From DAOSCP01 sp035379625 (GTDB lineage Bacteria; Bacteroidota; Ignavibacteria; Ignavibacteriales; DAOSCP01), in contig DAOSVM010000001.1 in NCBI GenBank assembly GCA_035379625.1, positions 1-64,000 of the forward strand: a stretch of 64,000 bases of DNA. Reading direction: 5' to 3'. The translations under genes and the position numbers were made by a program. Below are positions 8,684-17,713 of the stretch, in pieces (positions within the stretch are counted from its first letter, which is position 1; each line of letters starts with the position of its first letter). The notes under the pieces are model-generated. The model had not been told where the DNA came from. It searched no databases and was given only the letters and a program-made list of their open reading frames with translations.

Positions 8684-9456
8684 TGTTTTATGATATATTA
8701 TTCAAATTTTATGAACTAATTTTCCCTAAAAATTTTACTATTTATAATTTTTTGAATAGTTATATAATAAATCAACCTTCAAATATTTTAGATATAGCTT
8801 GCGGTACGGGCGAATATTCTATTGAGTTTGCCCAAAAAGGTCATAAGGTTTTTGCTTTGGATAACAACTCTAATATGATTGATAAAGCACGCTCTAAAGC
8901 TTTGCTATATTCCCTACTCATTACTTTCGATGTAATAGATATGATGAGCTTAAATATTTACAATTTGCAATTTTTTGACTTAATTTTTGTTATAGGAAAC
9001 TCAATATCTCATTTAAATTCTATTGATGAAGTAAAAATATTTATTAAAAATGTTAATAGTCTATTAAAAGATAACGCTTATTTTGTCGTTCATTCCATTA
9101 ATTACGATAATCCCAATATATTAAGCCCAAAATTTTTTCCATTAATTCAAAGGGGAAATATTGAATTTATTCGATATTACTCAGAACAAAATAATTTTCT
9201 TAAACTCAATTTCAACACAATTATTAATGTATATAACGAAAATATTAACTTGGAAGATAATTTTAAATTAAATAAAGAAATTGAACAAAAAGAAATTAAA
9301 ACATACAAAAATACAATAGAACACCTCGTAATACACAAAGAAGAGCTACAAAGAATATTGGAAGCTAATTTTTCCGAAGTAAAACTTTATGGTGATTACA
9401 ATCACAATGACTATACTAAAAATTCCCAATCAATGATCTTTGTATGCAAAAAATAA
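8683..9456 (+). CDS. class I SAM-dependent methyltransferase
   Basis: 257 residues. The SAM-binding glycine motif ILDIACGTGEYSIEF is at residues ~38-52, with an acidic residue at the end of strand 2 (FALDNNSNM) and the later motif LIFVIGNSISHL. This is a small-molecule type methyltransferase of unknown substrate. The start codon shares its A with the stop of the debranching-enzyme gene, so translation is probably coupled, although no functional link is obvious. Confidence 0.8.
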   Translation: MFYDILFKFYELIFPKNFTIYNFLNSYIINQPSNILDIACGTGEYSIEFAQKGHKVFALDNNSNMIDKARSKALLYSLLITFDVIDMMSLNIYNLQFFDLIFVIGNSISHLNSIDEVKIFIKNVNSLLKDNAYFVVHSINYDNPNILSPKFFPLIQRGNIEFIRYYSEQNNFLKLNFNTIINVYNENINLEDNFKLNKEIEQKEIKTYKNTIEHLVIHKEELQRILEANFSEVKLYGDYNHNDYTKNSQSMIFVCKK

Positions 9457-9468
9457 AAAGTAATAAAA

Positions 9469-9499
9469 TTGATAAATTCGTATAAAAATTGTATATTTA
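9469..9499 (+). promoter_or_regulatory. Bacteroidota-type promoter of the tRNA-Ser gene
   Basis: TTG at 9469-9471, exactly 20 bases, then TATATTTA at 9492-9499. The tRNA starts 12 bases later. The form matches the -33/-7 pattern known in Bacteroidota and recurs at 12828 and 24311 with the same spacing. Confidence 0.6.
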
Positions 9500-9510
9500 A
9501 AGTTTGTTTT

Positions 9511-9599
9511 GGAGAGATGCCAGAGTGGTTGAATGGGACGGTCTCGAAAACCGTTGTACCGAGTAATCGGTACCGAGGGTTCGAATCCCTCTCTCTCCG
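9511..9599 (+). tRNA. tRNA-Ser (anticodon CGA)
   Basis: 89 nt with all parts visible: acceptor stem GGAGAGA / TCTCTCC, anticodon stem ACGGT / ACCGT around CTCGAAA with anticodon CGA, a long variable arm (TACCGAGTAATCGGTA) of class II type, and T-arm GAGGG-TTCGAAT-CCCTC. The discriminator is G and CCA is not encoded. It reads UCG codons. Confidence 0.96.
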
Positions 9600-9799
9600 C
9601 TGGAAAAAACAAATTTTACCAATGCATTAAAAACTTCCCACCTTTCAATGAAAATATTCTTTAAGATGAAAACCTTATATTTGATGCATTCTGAAGAACA
9701 TTAGAAATTGCAATTATCTCTTTTTCTTTTTAATCTTTAGATTTTTTATTAACTTTAATTTTATATTTATAATAATTTTACAACTAATTAGAAAAAATT

Positions 9800-10660
9800 A
9801 TGAAAACATATTTTGAATTATCTATTAAAATTTATCCTTATGTAGATGATGAATACATTACAACCAAATTATGGGAATTAGAACCTGAAGGAGTTTATGA
9901 AAATGACATAAAACAGAGTTTTGATCTCTATTTTCCCGATAAACCAAATTTAGACAAAGTTATTTATTTATTAAATGAATTAAAAACTCAAAATTTTATT
10001 GCTGGATTTGAGTATACGCTTTCCGAATTGGAAGAGAAAAACTGGAATGAAGAATGGGAAAAAAATCTGCGAGTTATAGAAATTTCTGATAAGTTAGTGG
10101 TAAAACCATCTAACAAAGAATACAGCCCAAAAGATGGACAAATTGTTCTAATAATTGATCCTAAAATGTCTTTCGGCACCGGAGAACACGCAACCACTCA
10201 AATGATGCTAAAACTTATTGAAAAATACATAAATCCTAATGATAAGGTAATCGATGTTGGAACAGGCACAGGGATTCTTGCTATTGCTGCAATTAAATTA
10301 GGTGCTAATTTCGCTGTTGCCATTGATAATGATGAATGGGTATACGAAAACATTTTAGAAAATCTTCAAAATAATAGTATCGAAAATGGTAAAATACAAG
10401 TTTTAATTGGAACTTCAGATATTGTAAAAGATACCGATTTTGATATGATTATCGCAAATATTCAGAAGAATGTACTACTTGAAATAGCTGAAGATTTCAA
10501 GAACAAAGTAAAAGACACAAAAAACACATCAAAGGTATTACTCTCAGGCATCCTTAGAGAAGATGAGAACGATATTATAAATCATTATAAGACTTTTGGA
10601 TTCAATCATATTGAAACAATTTACCAAGATGAATGGTGTGCAATTGTTTTAAACAAATAA
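9800..10660 (+). CDS. prmA: ribosomal protein L11 methyltransferase
   Basis: 286 residues. Trimethylates lysines and the N-terminus of uL11 using SAM. The N-terminal substrate-binding half carries NWNEEWEKN; the catalytic half has MSFGTGEHATTQMML near residue 123, the SAM loop IDVGTGTGILAIAA near 149 and the acceptor motif MIIANIQKNVLL near 215. The ATG at 9800 gives the expected N-terminus. The 200 bp between the tRNA and this gene hold two possible -7 elements (TATATTTG at 9676, TATATTTA at 9762) without a good partner TTG. rnr follows 12 bp downstream. Confidence 0.92.
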   Translation: MKTYFELSIKIYPYVDDEYITTKLWELEPEGVYENDIKQSFDLYFPDKPNLDKVIYLLNELKTQNFIAGFEYTLSELEEKNWNEEWEKNLRVIEISDKLVVKPSNKEYSPKDGQIVLIIDPKMSFGTGEHATTQMMLKLIEKYINPNDKVIDVGTGTGILAIAAIKLGANFAVAIDNDEWVYENILENLQNNSIENGKIQVLIGTSDIVKDTDFDMIIANIQKNVLLEIAEDFKNKVKDTKNTSKVLLSGILREDENDIINHYKTFGFNHIETIYQDEWCAIVLNK

Positions 10661-10672
10661 AATAGGCACAAG

Positions 10673-12793
10673 ATGCAAAACAAAGTAAAAAATATTTTAA
10701 AAAAATATCAAAAATTAACTTTCAAAGAAATTTTAGAATTTCTTCAAATTGATTCACAAAATCCAAAGGATGCTAAAAAATATTTACAATTAGTAAAAGC
10801 TTTGGAAAAACTTGAAAAACAAAATTTAATCTTAAAAAATAAAAAATTATACATTTATAACGAACTGCCAAAAGTCAAAAAAGATTTTACAATTACTGGA
10901 AAATTAAAACTCATCTCACTTGAGTATGGCTTTGTATTAACAAATTCAGAAGAATACGGTGATATATTTGTAACTAGAAAAGATTTATTAGATGCATTTG
11001 ATGGTGATATTGTAGAAGTTAAAATTTCCAACAAAAGATCTGGGAAAAATTTACATGGAACCGTCTTAAAAGTTTTAGAAAAATCTCAAGCAAAATATAC
11101 TGGAATTTTAAGGAAAACTGATAGTCAAGTATTTATCTCAAGTTCTTTACCATTTACCAATATAATATATCCACAGGGTAAAATCCCTAAAAAGGTTTTA
11201 GACGGATCAAAAGTAATTTTCCATAATCTTTCTTTTATTGGAAAAACAAAAAAATTATCTTGTCAAATAGAAAGATATATTTCAAATATGAATCCTATTG
11301 AAGAACATGTTATTGAATTAGTATCAGAATTTAATTTAAGGTATGAATTTCCACAAGGAGTAATACAAGAAGCTGAAAGTATTGAAAACGGAATTACGCA
11401 AGAAGAAATTAACAAAAGAGTTGATTTAAGGAATGAAATTGTATTTACAATAGATCCATTTGATGCTAAAGATTTCGATGATGCAGTATCAATTAAACAA
11501 TTAGAGAATGGGAATTATTTAGTTGGAGTACATATTGCAGATGTAAGCCATTATGTACGCCCAAATACATCTCTTGATAAAGAAGCTCTTTTGCGCGGCA
11601 ATAGTGTATACTTCGTGGGCAAATGCGTACCTATGTTGCCTGAAAAGTTATCAAACAATTTATGTTCTTTAGTTCCAAATGAAGACAGATTAACATTTTC
11701 TGCATTTATAGAACTTTCACCAAAAGGCACAATAAAGAATTATAAATTTGCAAAATCAGTTATAAACAGTAAAAGACGGTTTACTTACGATGAGGCTCAG
11801 GAAATTTTAGAAACAGGTAAAGGTGATTTTGCTGATGAATTATTATTACTGAATAAACTTGCAAAACAATTGAAAAAACGAAGAATTTATGCTGGCGGAC
11901 TTGAATTTTCTTCTAATGAGGTATCTTTTAAATTAGACGAAAAAGGTATACCAATTGAAGTCAGTAAAAAAACTTTAAAAGATAGCAATTTCCTTATTGA
12001 AGAATTCATGCTACTAGCAAATAAAGTTGTTGCAACATTTGTAGGTGATAAATTAAAAAAATTCGCTCTTCCATTTGTATATCGAATTCACGAAGATCCA
12101 GATTTTAGTAAAATACAAGAATTATCATTATTCCTACAAAAATTGGGTTATAATTACACAACTGAGATATTGATGAAATCCGAAGGAATTCAAAAACTTT
12201 TACAAGAAATTGAAGGTAAGCCTGAAGAAGCTTTAATAAACGATATTATGATAAGATCAATGGCAAAAGCAATATATTCAGAAGAAAATATCGGCCATTT
12301 TGGATTAGGATTTAAATTTTATACACATTTTACATCACCTATCAGAAGATACGCCGACCTTATTGTACATCGATTACTATTTGATTACATTAATACTGCA
12401 AAACCAAGTATATATAGCAAAAATAAATTAAAAGATATTTGTAAACATATTTCAACTACTGAAAGAGTTGCAGCAGACGCAGAAAGGAAATCAGTAAAAA
12501 TAAAACAAATCGAATTTATGTCAAATTTTGTTGGTGAAGAATTCGAGGGTATTATATCAGGCGTTTTACAATTTGGGTTCTTTGTTGAACTAATTGACAA
12601 TTTGGCTGAAGGTTTAGTTCATATAAACGACTTAGATGATGATAACTATTATTTTGATTCTAAAACATATTCATTAAAAGGTAAACGTACTAAAAATATT
12701 TATCGATTGGGCGATAAAGTAAAAGTAAGATTATTAAGAGTAGATACTACAAAACGTACAATGAATTTTATGGTAGTCGGTAAAATGCAATAA
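10673..12793 (+). CDS. rnr: ribonuclease R
   Basis: 706 residues. A processive 3'-to-5' exoribonuclease that degrades structured RNA. Domains in order: an N-terminal helix-turn-helix-like segment (1-70), two cold-shock domains (75-240), the RNB catalytic domain with IDPFDAKDFDDAVS near 261-274 carrying the metal-binding aspartates, the YTHFTSPIRRYADL motif near 550, and a C-terminal S1 domain (GEEFEGIISGVLQFGFFVEL, ~622-700). The lysine-rich tail of some homologues is absent. It starts 12 bp after prmA and probably shares its transcript. Confidence 0.93.
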   Translation: MQNKVKNILKKYQKLTFKEILEFLQIDSQNPKDAKKYLQLVKALEKLEKQNLILKNKKLYIYNELPKVKKDFTITGKLKLISLEYGFVLTNSEEYGDIFVTRKDLLDAFDGDIVEVKISNKRSGKNLHGTVLKVLEKSQAKYTGILRKTDSQVFISSSLPFTNIIYPQGKIPKKVLDGSKVIFHNLSFIGKTKKLSCQIERYISNMNPIEEHVIELVSEFNLRYEFPQGVIQEAESIENGITQEEINKRVDLRNEIVFTIDPFDAKDFDDAVSIKQLENGNYLVGVHIADVSHYVRPNTSLDKEALLRGNSVYFVGKCVPMLPEKLSNNLCSLVPNEDRLTFSAFIELSPKGTIKNYKFAKSVINSKRRFTYDEAQEILETGKGDFADELLLLNKLAKQLKKRRIYAGGLEFSSNEVSFKLDEKGIPIEVSKKTLKDSNFLIEEFMLLANKVVATFVGDKLKKFALPFVYRIHEDPDFSKIQELSLFLQKLGYNYTTEILMKSEGIQKLLQEIEGKPEEALINDIMIRSMAKAIYSEENIGHFGLGFKFYTHFTSPIRRYADLIVHRLLFDYINTAKPSIYSKNKLKDICKHISTTERVAADAERKSVKIKQIEFMSNFVGEEFEGIISGVLQFGFFVELIDNLAEGLVHINDLDDDNYYFDSKTYSLKGKRTKNIYRLGDKVKVRLLRVDTTKRTMNFMVVGKMQ

Positions 12794-12827
12794 GTTTGTA
12801 AAAATCAATTAATTACAATAATTTTAA

Positions 12828-12858
12828 TTGACAATAAATAATTAATTTCTTATATTTG
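12828..12858 (+). promoter_or_regulatory. Bacteroidota-type promoter for the prs-rplI operon
   Basis: TTG (12828-12830), 20 bases, TATATTTG (12851-12858), a perfect match to the -33/-7 consensus. The likely transcription start is near 12865, about 30 bases before the prs ATG. Confidence 0.7.
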
Positions 12859-12893
12859 TAAATTATATTATTTAAATTACCATAAATGTGTAT

Positions 12894-13826
12894 ATGACAG
12901 AAGGTGAATTTCGGTTGTTTGCAGCTCGTGCGAATTATCCTTTAGGGGAAAAAATCGCAAAGCACTTAAATGTAGAATTAAGTGAAGTTGAGATAAGAAA
13001 TTTTTCCGACGGTGAAATATGGGTTAAATACCCAAAACATATCAGAGGAAAAGATGTATTTATAGTTCAAAGTACTAATCCACCTTCTGACAATTTAATG
13101 GAATTATTGATAATGATTGATGCTGCCAAAAGGGCATCAGCAAAGCGAGTGACTGCAGTAATTCCATATTTTGGTTATGCTCGTCAGGATAGAAAAGATC
13201 AGCCGCGGGTATCTATAACAGCTAAATTAGTAGCTAATTTATTAACAGTATCCCGTGTTGATAGAATTTTAACAATGGATTTGCACGCACCGCAAATTCA
13301 AGGTTTTTTTGATATTCCGTTCGATCATTTGACAGCATATCCAGTGTTCTTTAAACATTTTGCCAATATAGAAAATTTAGTCGTCGTATCTCCTGATGTT
13401 GGTGGTATAAAAAGAGCTAGAGAAATAGCAAATACTTTAGGGTTACCACTTGTAGTTATAGATAAAAGAAGACAACAAGCTAACCAAGCCGAAGCAATGA
13501 ATGTAATTGGTAATGTAGAAGGTAAAAATTGTTTAGTCGTTGATGATCTTTTAGATACTGGTGGAACATTTTTAGCTGCATCTACAGCATTAAAAAAACA
13601 TGGTGCATTAAAAATCTACGGTGCGGTAACTCACGCTTTATTGTCTGGTAACTCAATTGAAAATATAAATAATTCAGTACTTGAAGAACTGATTGTTACT
13701 GATACCATAAATCTTGAAAATAGAAGTTTAGGCGAAAAAATTAAAATTAAAAGTGTTTCTGAAATATTTGCAGAAGCAATAATAAGAATTCACAAAAATG
13801 AATCAATAAGTAAGTTGTTTGATTAA
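12894..13826 (+). CDS. prs: ribose-phosphate pyrophosphokinase
   Basis: 310 residues from ATG 12894; a GTG two codons upstream (12888) is possible. Makes PRPP from ribose 5-phosphate and ATP for nucleotide, His and Trp synthesis. Visible signatures: the flexible-loop region VIPYFGYARQDRKDQPR, the metal/ATP segment MDLHAPQIQGFF, and the PRPP-binding motif VVDDLLDTGGTF near residue 215. First gene of a run that continues with rplY, pth and four ribosome or replication genes; rplY starts 12 bases after the stop behind AGAGGAG. Confidence 0.95.
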   Translation: MTEGEFRLFAARANYPLGEKIAKHLNVELSEVEIRNFSDGEIWVKYPKHIRGKDVFIVQSTNPPSDNLMELLIMIDAAKRASAKRVTAVIPYFGYARQDRKDQPRVSITAKLVANLLTVSRVDRILTMDLHAPQIQGFFDIPFDHLTAYPVFFKHFANIENLVVVSPDVGGIKRAREIANTLGLPLVVIDKRRQQANQAEAMNVIGNVEGKNCLVVDDLLDTGGTFLAASTALKKHGALKIYGAVTHALLSGNSIENINNSVLEELIVTDTINLENRSLGEKIKIKSVSEIFAEAIIRIHKNESISKLFD

Positions 13827-13838
13827 GAGGAGTTAAAA

Positions 13839-14459
13839 ATGAAAGAAGTTGCATTAAAAGCGCAAGTGCGTGTGAAAACAGATACAAAGAACTCTAGAAA
13901 ATCTCTCAGAAAAAATAGTATAATACCTGGAGTTTTTTACGGAAAAAATATTGAAAATATCAATATAGCAATACCTGAAATACAAATTAATAAAGCAGTT
14001 TTCACAAGCGAACAACACATTCTCAATGTCGAAATTGAAAATAAAGGTAATTTCAAAGCAGTTTTGAAAGATTTTCAATTAGATCCAGTAACTGATAGAG
14101 TTGTACATTTCGATTTAATGGCAGTAAATGAAACAGAAAAAATTACTGTTGAAGTACCAGTTGTTGCAAAAGGACAAGCAGAAGGCGTTAAAGCTGGTGG
14201 AGTTTTACAAATATTACTCCACAAATTAAATGTTGAATGCGAAGCTTCAAAATTACCTGAACATATTGAAATCGATGTTACTAACTTGAAATTAAATGAA
14301 TCAGTTCACGTTAGTGATTTAAATTTAGAAGGTGTTAAAATTTTACATCCAAAAGATGCTGTTATATTAAATATTGTACCACCTAAGGGTGAAGCTGCTG
14401 CTACAACAGAAGCTACTGAACCTGAAGTAATTTCAAAAGGTAAAAAAGAGGAAAAATAA
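13839..14459 (+). CDS. rplY: 50S ribosomal protein bL25, CTC/TL5 long form
   Basis: 206 residues, the two-domain general-stress (CTC) type: an N-terminal 5S-rRNA-binding beta-barrel (residues 1-95, with RKNSIIPGVFYGKN) and a C-terminal beta domain (VEVPVVAKGQAEGVKAGGVLQ). An acidic, lysine-rich tail ends the protein. Lies between prs and pth, the classic prs-rplY-pth order; RBS AGAGGAG precedes the ATG by seven bases. Confidence 0.93.
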   Translation: MKEVALKAQVRVKTDTKNSRKSLRKNSIIPGVFYGKNIENINIAIPEIQINKAVFTSEQHILNVEIENKGNFKAVLKDFQLDPVTDRVVHFDLMAVNETEKITVEVPVVAKGQAEGVKAGGVLQILLHKLNVECEASKLPEHIEIDVTNLKLNESVHVSDLNLEGVKILHPKDAVILNIVPPKGEAAATTEATEPEVISKGKKEEK

Positions 14460-14462
14460 TTT

Positions 14463-15044
14463 TTGAAATTAATAGTTGGTTTAGGTAACCCTGGTAAAGA
14501 ATACGAAAATACCAGACATAATGTTGGTTTTATTGTTGTAGACAAATTTGCTACTGATAAAAAACTTGATTACTCTAATTACGGTTCTTTGTATTACCTT
14601 GCTGAAAAAAAATCAAATAATTCTTATGCTTTATTGAAGCCTCTTACATATATGAATTTAAGCGGTAAAGCAGTAAAGCAGTACGTAAATAAAAATGACA
14701 TACATATTTCAGATATTCTTGTAATTTATGATGATTTAGCCCTACCTTTTGGTAGTTTTAAGTTTAAGCCCAAAGGAGGCGATGGCGGGCATAATGGAAT
14801 TAAATCTATTATATCTGAATTAAATTCTCAAGAATTTCCTAAATTAAGAATAGGTATTGGAAATAATTTTTCAAAAGGCCAAATGGCTGATTACGTTCTT
14901 AATAAATTTAGTATTGAAGAATTAACTGAATTAGAAAACCTTTACAAAAATAATTTAATACATATTATAAATAATTTTTTACACCGCGGTATCAAAGGTG
15001 CATTAGATTATTTAAGTAAAATGAAAAATAACCCTGCTCTCTAA
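14463..15044 (+). CDS. pth: peptidyl-tRNA hydrolase
   Basis: 193 residues. Releases tRNA from prematurely dropped peptidyl-tRNA. LIVGLGNPGKEYENTRHNVGF holds the catalytic histidine at residue 20; KPLTYMNLSGKAV near residue 60, YDDLALPFG near 93 and the GGDGGHNGIKS loop near 108 complete the site. The start is TTG at 14463, three bases after the rplY stop, with the AGAGG in the end of rplY as the binding site; no ATG gives the conserved N-terminus. Confidence 0.94.
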   Translation: MKLIVGLGNPGKEYENTRHNVGFIVVDKFATDKKLDYSNYGSLYYLAEKKSNNSYALLKPLTYMNLSGKAVKQYVNKNDIHISDILVIYDDLALPFGSFKFKPKGGDGGHNGIKSIISELNSQEFPKLRIGIGNNFSKGQMADYVLNKFSIEELTELENLYKNNLIHIINNFLHRGIKGALDYLSKMKNNPAL

Positions 15045-15074
15045 ATGAGAGACTAAAGTCCATAGGAGGAAAAA

Positions 15075-15455
15075 ATGGCTAAAAACAAGTATGAAACAGT
15101 GGTAATCCTAAACGCTGTACTTGAGGAAAATCAAATAGAAGCTGAAATTCAAAAAATCAGCGATTATTTGAAAGCTCACGGGGCAGAAATTTGGGATTTA
15201 GAGAAATTAGGCCGCAAAAGATTAGCTTATGCTATCAAAAAATCAAGAAGCGGTTATTATGCAATTTTTAGATATGATATCGAAACTCCTGAAATTGCTC
15301 CATTCGAGAAAATCTTATCTATTACTGATTCAGTATTTCGTTTCTTAACTGTTAAATTAACCAAAGAAGCTCTTGAGTATTTAAAGAATAGCAAAAATGT
15401 AACTGCTAACGAATCTCAAGAAGAAAATAAAGCAGAAGTAGAAGCTACAAATTAA
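15075..15455 (+). CDS. rpsF: 30S ribosomal protein bS6
   Basis: 126 residues. Binds S18 and the central domain of 16S rRNA. The N-terminal strand YETVVILNAVL, GRKRLAYAIKKSRSGYYAIF near 55 and VFRFLTVKL near 92 are diagnostic. The last 25 residues are acidic (NESQEENKAEVEATN), resembling the tail that is glutamylated in E. coli S6. An AGGAGGA ribosome binding site precedes the ATG. It heads the conserved rpsF-ssb-rpsR-rplI block. Confidence 0.95.
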   Translation: MAKNKYETVVILNAVLEENQIEAEIQKISDYLKAHGAEIWDLEKLGRKRLAYAIKKSRSGYYAIFRYDIETPEIAPFEKILSITDSVFRFLTVKLTKEALEYLKNSKNVTANESQEENKAEVEATN

Positions 15456-15483
15456 AAAGAAAGTTAATTTTGGAGGACTAGTT

Positions 15484-15936
15484 ATGAGTGAATTAAAAAT
15501 GCCTGAAATCAATTCAGTTGTAGTTGCTGGTAATTTAACAAAAGATCCAGTGTTTAGAACAACATCTAGCGGGACACCTGTTGTTAATTTCTATATTGCT
15601 GTTAACAGAAGATATAAAAATAAAAATAATGAATGGAAAGAAGATGTATGCTATGTTGGTATCGTAGCATGGAATAAATTAGCTGAAAGCTGCAAAGATA
15701 GATTGAAAAAAAGTAGCGCTGTATTAGTCGACGGTGAACTACAAAGTAGAACATTAAAGACAGAAGACGGTAAATCCAGAACAATTGTTGAAATCAAAGC
15801 TAAAAGAATTCAATTCTTAAATAGATCCAATAAAAAAGACGCTGAAGACACTGTCGTTGATGATTCAAGCTACGAAGATGATTCATTTGATAAATTCTTA
15901 TCAGATGATGAACAAGAAATTTTAAATAAAAAGTAA
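15484..15936 (+). CDS. ssb: single-stranded DNA-binding protein
   Basis: 150 residues. OB-fold domain (residues 1-112: NSVVVAGNLTKDPVFRTTSSGTPVVNF..., with the aromatic and basic DNA-contacting positions), then a short acidic linker. The C-terminus reads DDEQEILNKK instead of the usual DDDIPF-type acidic tip that recruits partner proteins, so the acidic stretch is present but the terminal Pro-Phe is missing. Lies between rpsF and rpsR as in many bacteria. Confidence 0.93.
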   Translation: MSELKMPEINSVVVAGNLTKDPVFRTTSSGTPVVNFYIAVNRRYKNKNNEWKEDVCYVGIVAWNKLAESCKDRLKKSSAVLVDGELQSRTLKTEDGKSRTIVEIKAKRIQFLNRSNKKDAEDTVVDDSSYEDDSFDKFLSDDEQEILNKK

Positions 15937-15954
15937 TTAACAGGAATAATAAAG

Positions 15955-16173
15955 ATGAAAACAGTTAAAGTTTGTCGATTCTGTGAAGCAAACGTTCAGT
16001 ATATAGATTATAAAGATGATAAAAAACTACAAAAATTTATAACTGAACAAGGTAAAATTATACCAAGAAGAATAACTGGGACCTGCGCTCATCATCACAG
16101 AATGCTTACAACAGCAATTAAAAGAGCAAGAGCTATAGCGGTATTGCCTTATGTATCTGAAATAATTAAATAA
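15955..16173 (+). CDS. rpsR: 30S ribosomal protein bS18
   Basis: 72 residues. The S6 partner on the ribosome. CRFCE near residue 7 with GTCAHHHR near residue 47 gives the zinc-binding (C+) version of the protein. The basic helix RMLTTAIKRARAIAVLPY is intact. RBS AGGAA; 18 bases after ssb. Confidence 0.95.
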   Translation: MKTVKVCRFCEANVQYIDYKDDKKLQKFITEQGKIIPRRITGTCAHHHRMLTTAIKRARAIAVLPYVSEIIK

Positions 16174-16191
16174 TAGTCCCTAGGAGCGAAA

Positions 16192-16635
16192 ATGAAAATA
16201 ATATTAAGAAAAAACTTTGATCAACTTGGAAAAATAGGCGATGTTCTTACAGTTAAAGATGGCTATGCTCGCAATTTTTTAATACCTAGAGGAATAGCTT
16301 ACATCGCAACAGAAGGTAACTTAAAAGCCTTAGAAGCTGAAAAGAAAGCATATCTTAAAAAATTACAAAAAGAACAAAAGGATGCTGAAAATCTAGCAGC
16401 TGAATTAGAGAAATTACAAATTACAATACCAGTTAAAGTTGGTGAAGACGATAAATTATTTGGTTCTGTTACATCAAATATGATTGCTGATGAAGTAATT
16501 GCAAAAGGTGTTAATATTGATAAGCGAGCAATCCAATTGAGCGAACCTATAAAACAATTAGGTATTCATGAAGTGCCAATAAAACTTCACACAAATGTAA
16601 CAGCAAACATAAAAGTTTGGGTTGTAAGAGAATAA
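16192..16635 (+). CDS. rplI: 50S ribosomal protein bL9
   Basis: 147 residues. The N-terminal rRNA-binding domain (KIGDVLTVKDGYARNFLIPRGIA) is joined by a long charged helix (residues 45-80) to the C-terminal domain. Last gene of the operon, followed four bases later by a strong terminator. Confidence 0.95.
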   Translation: MKIILRKNFDQLGKIGDVLTVKDGYARNFLIPRGIAYIATEGNLKALEAEKKAYLKKLQKEQKDAENLAAELEKLQITIPVKVGEDDKLFGSVTSNMIADEVIAKGVNIDKRAIQLSEPIKQLGIHEVPIKLHTNVTANIKVWVVRE

Positions 16636-16638
16636 TAA

Positions 16639-16667
16639 AAAAAAGGCTGATTACTCAGCCTTTTTTA
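16639..16667. terminator. bidirectional terminator
   Basis: AAAAAAGGCTGA-TTAC-TCAGCCTTTTTT, an eight-bp-plus stem flanked by A and T runs. It closes the rplI operon and, read the other way, the convergent kinase gene whose stop it overlaps. Confidence 0.88.
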
Positions 16668-17633
16668 TTTTATTAAATCTTTCATCTCATCGTATAAGTA
16701 ATAACCTGCATATATTGCAGCATCATCTCCTAACTCAGTTGCAAATATATCTACAGTTTTTAAATCTTCTAATACAGTTTCCTTAAATCCTTTCTTTATC
16801 CATGGGACAATATATTTGCCTAATGCCTCAGTCACACCGCCACCAAGAACTATAGTATCAACATTTAATAAATTTGTAATGCTACCTAACTGTTTACCAA
16901 TGATAATTGACTTATCTTTGACAATTTTAGTTACTAACGGATCTTTTTCCTTTAATGCGAATTTTAACGCTTTACTTTTAATTTTTTTGTTTTCAGTTAA
17001 AACTTTAGTAATGCTAGTTTTTTGCCCTCTTTTTAATTCTTTTAAAATATCTCGTGCCATAGCTGTTCTACTAGCGACTGCTTCAAAACATCCTTTTGCA
17101 CCACAACCACAAATATCCTTTTCTCCTAAAATTTTCATATGACCAATCTCACCTGCAAAATAGTTAGAACCTCTATATATTTTTCGGTCAAATATCAATG
17201 CACCTCCAATTCCAGTTCCGATGAATACAACTAAAACATTTTTTGCATCTTCTTTTAATTCTTTCCCTAATATCCCAATTGCGCCTAAATTTACATCATT
17301 TTCAATTAATACCGGTATGTTTATGCGTTTTTCAATTTCTTCTTTTATATTAATATTTGTTAAACCTAAATTTGGAGCATTACCAACTATACCGGTAAAA
17401 GGATTTACTGCGCCCGGTACACCTATAACGATTGCTTTTATTTCATCTTTCGAAATAGCAGTTTGTGTCATTAAATTTAATACAGAATTTGCTATACTAT
17501 TGAGCAAAATATCCACACCTTTTGATATATCTGTTGCTATTTTTATTTTTGATATTATTTGATTACTTTCATCAGTTAAAGCTGATAAAACTTTTGTTCC
17601 ACCAAAATCAATAGAAACAATATATTTTTTCAT
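16665..17633 (-). CDS. ROK family sugar kinase (glucokinase-like)
   Basis: 322 residues. Phosphate-binding loop IDFGGTKVLSAL at 5-16, sugar-binding ENDVNLGAIG near residue 112, the adenosine motif VVFIGTGIGGALI near 134, GEIGHMKI with its histidine near 157, and the zinc-binding CGCGAKGCFEAVAS near 168. These are the full ROK set without a DNA-binding domain, so it is a kinase, not a repressor; glucose is the commonest substrate but this is inferred. Stands alone, convergent with rplI. Confidence 0.87.
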   Translation of the reverse strand: MKKYIVSIDFGGTKVLSALTDESNQIISKIKIATDISKGVDILLNSIANSVLNLMTQTAISKDEIKAIVIGVPGAVNPFTGIVGNAPNLGLTNINIKEEIEKRINIPVLIENDVNLGAIGILGKELKEDAKNVLVVFIGTGIGGALIFDRKIYRGSNYFAGEIGHMKILGEKDICGCGAKGCFEAVASRTAMARDILKELKRGQKTSITKVLTENKKIKSKALKFALKEKDPLVTKIVKDKSIIIGKQLGSITNLLNVDTIVLGGGVTEALGKYIVPWIKKGFKETVLEDLKTVDIFATELGDDAAIYAGYYLYDEMKDLIK

Positions 17634-17713
17634 AAATCCTCTATTTTTTTTACTAATTTATCAAATAATTCATATATTAGCAAATTGTATTTATTAATTT
17701 ATTGTAAAAATGT

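Noticed and set aside
9430..9612. Minus-strand reading frame with EREGFEPSVP-like text
   Set aside because: It is the antisense of the tRNA-Ser gene; this translation is a well-known artefact of tRNA-Ser loci.
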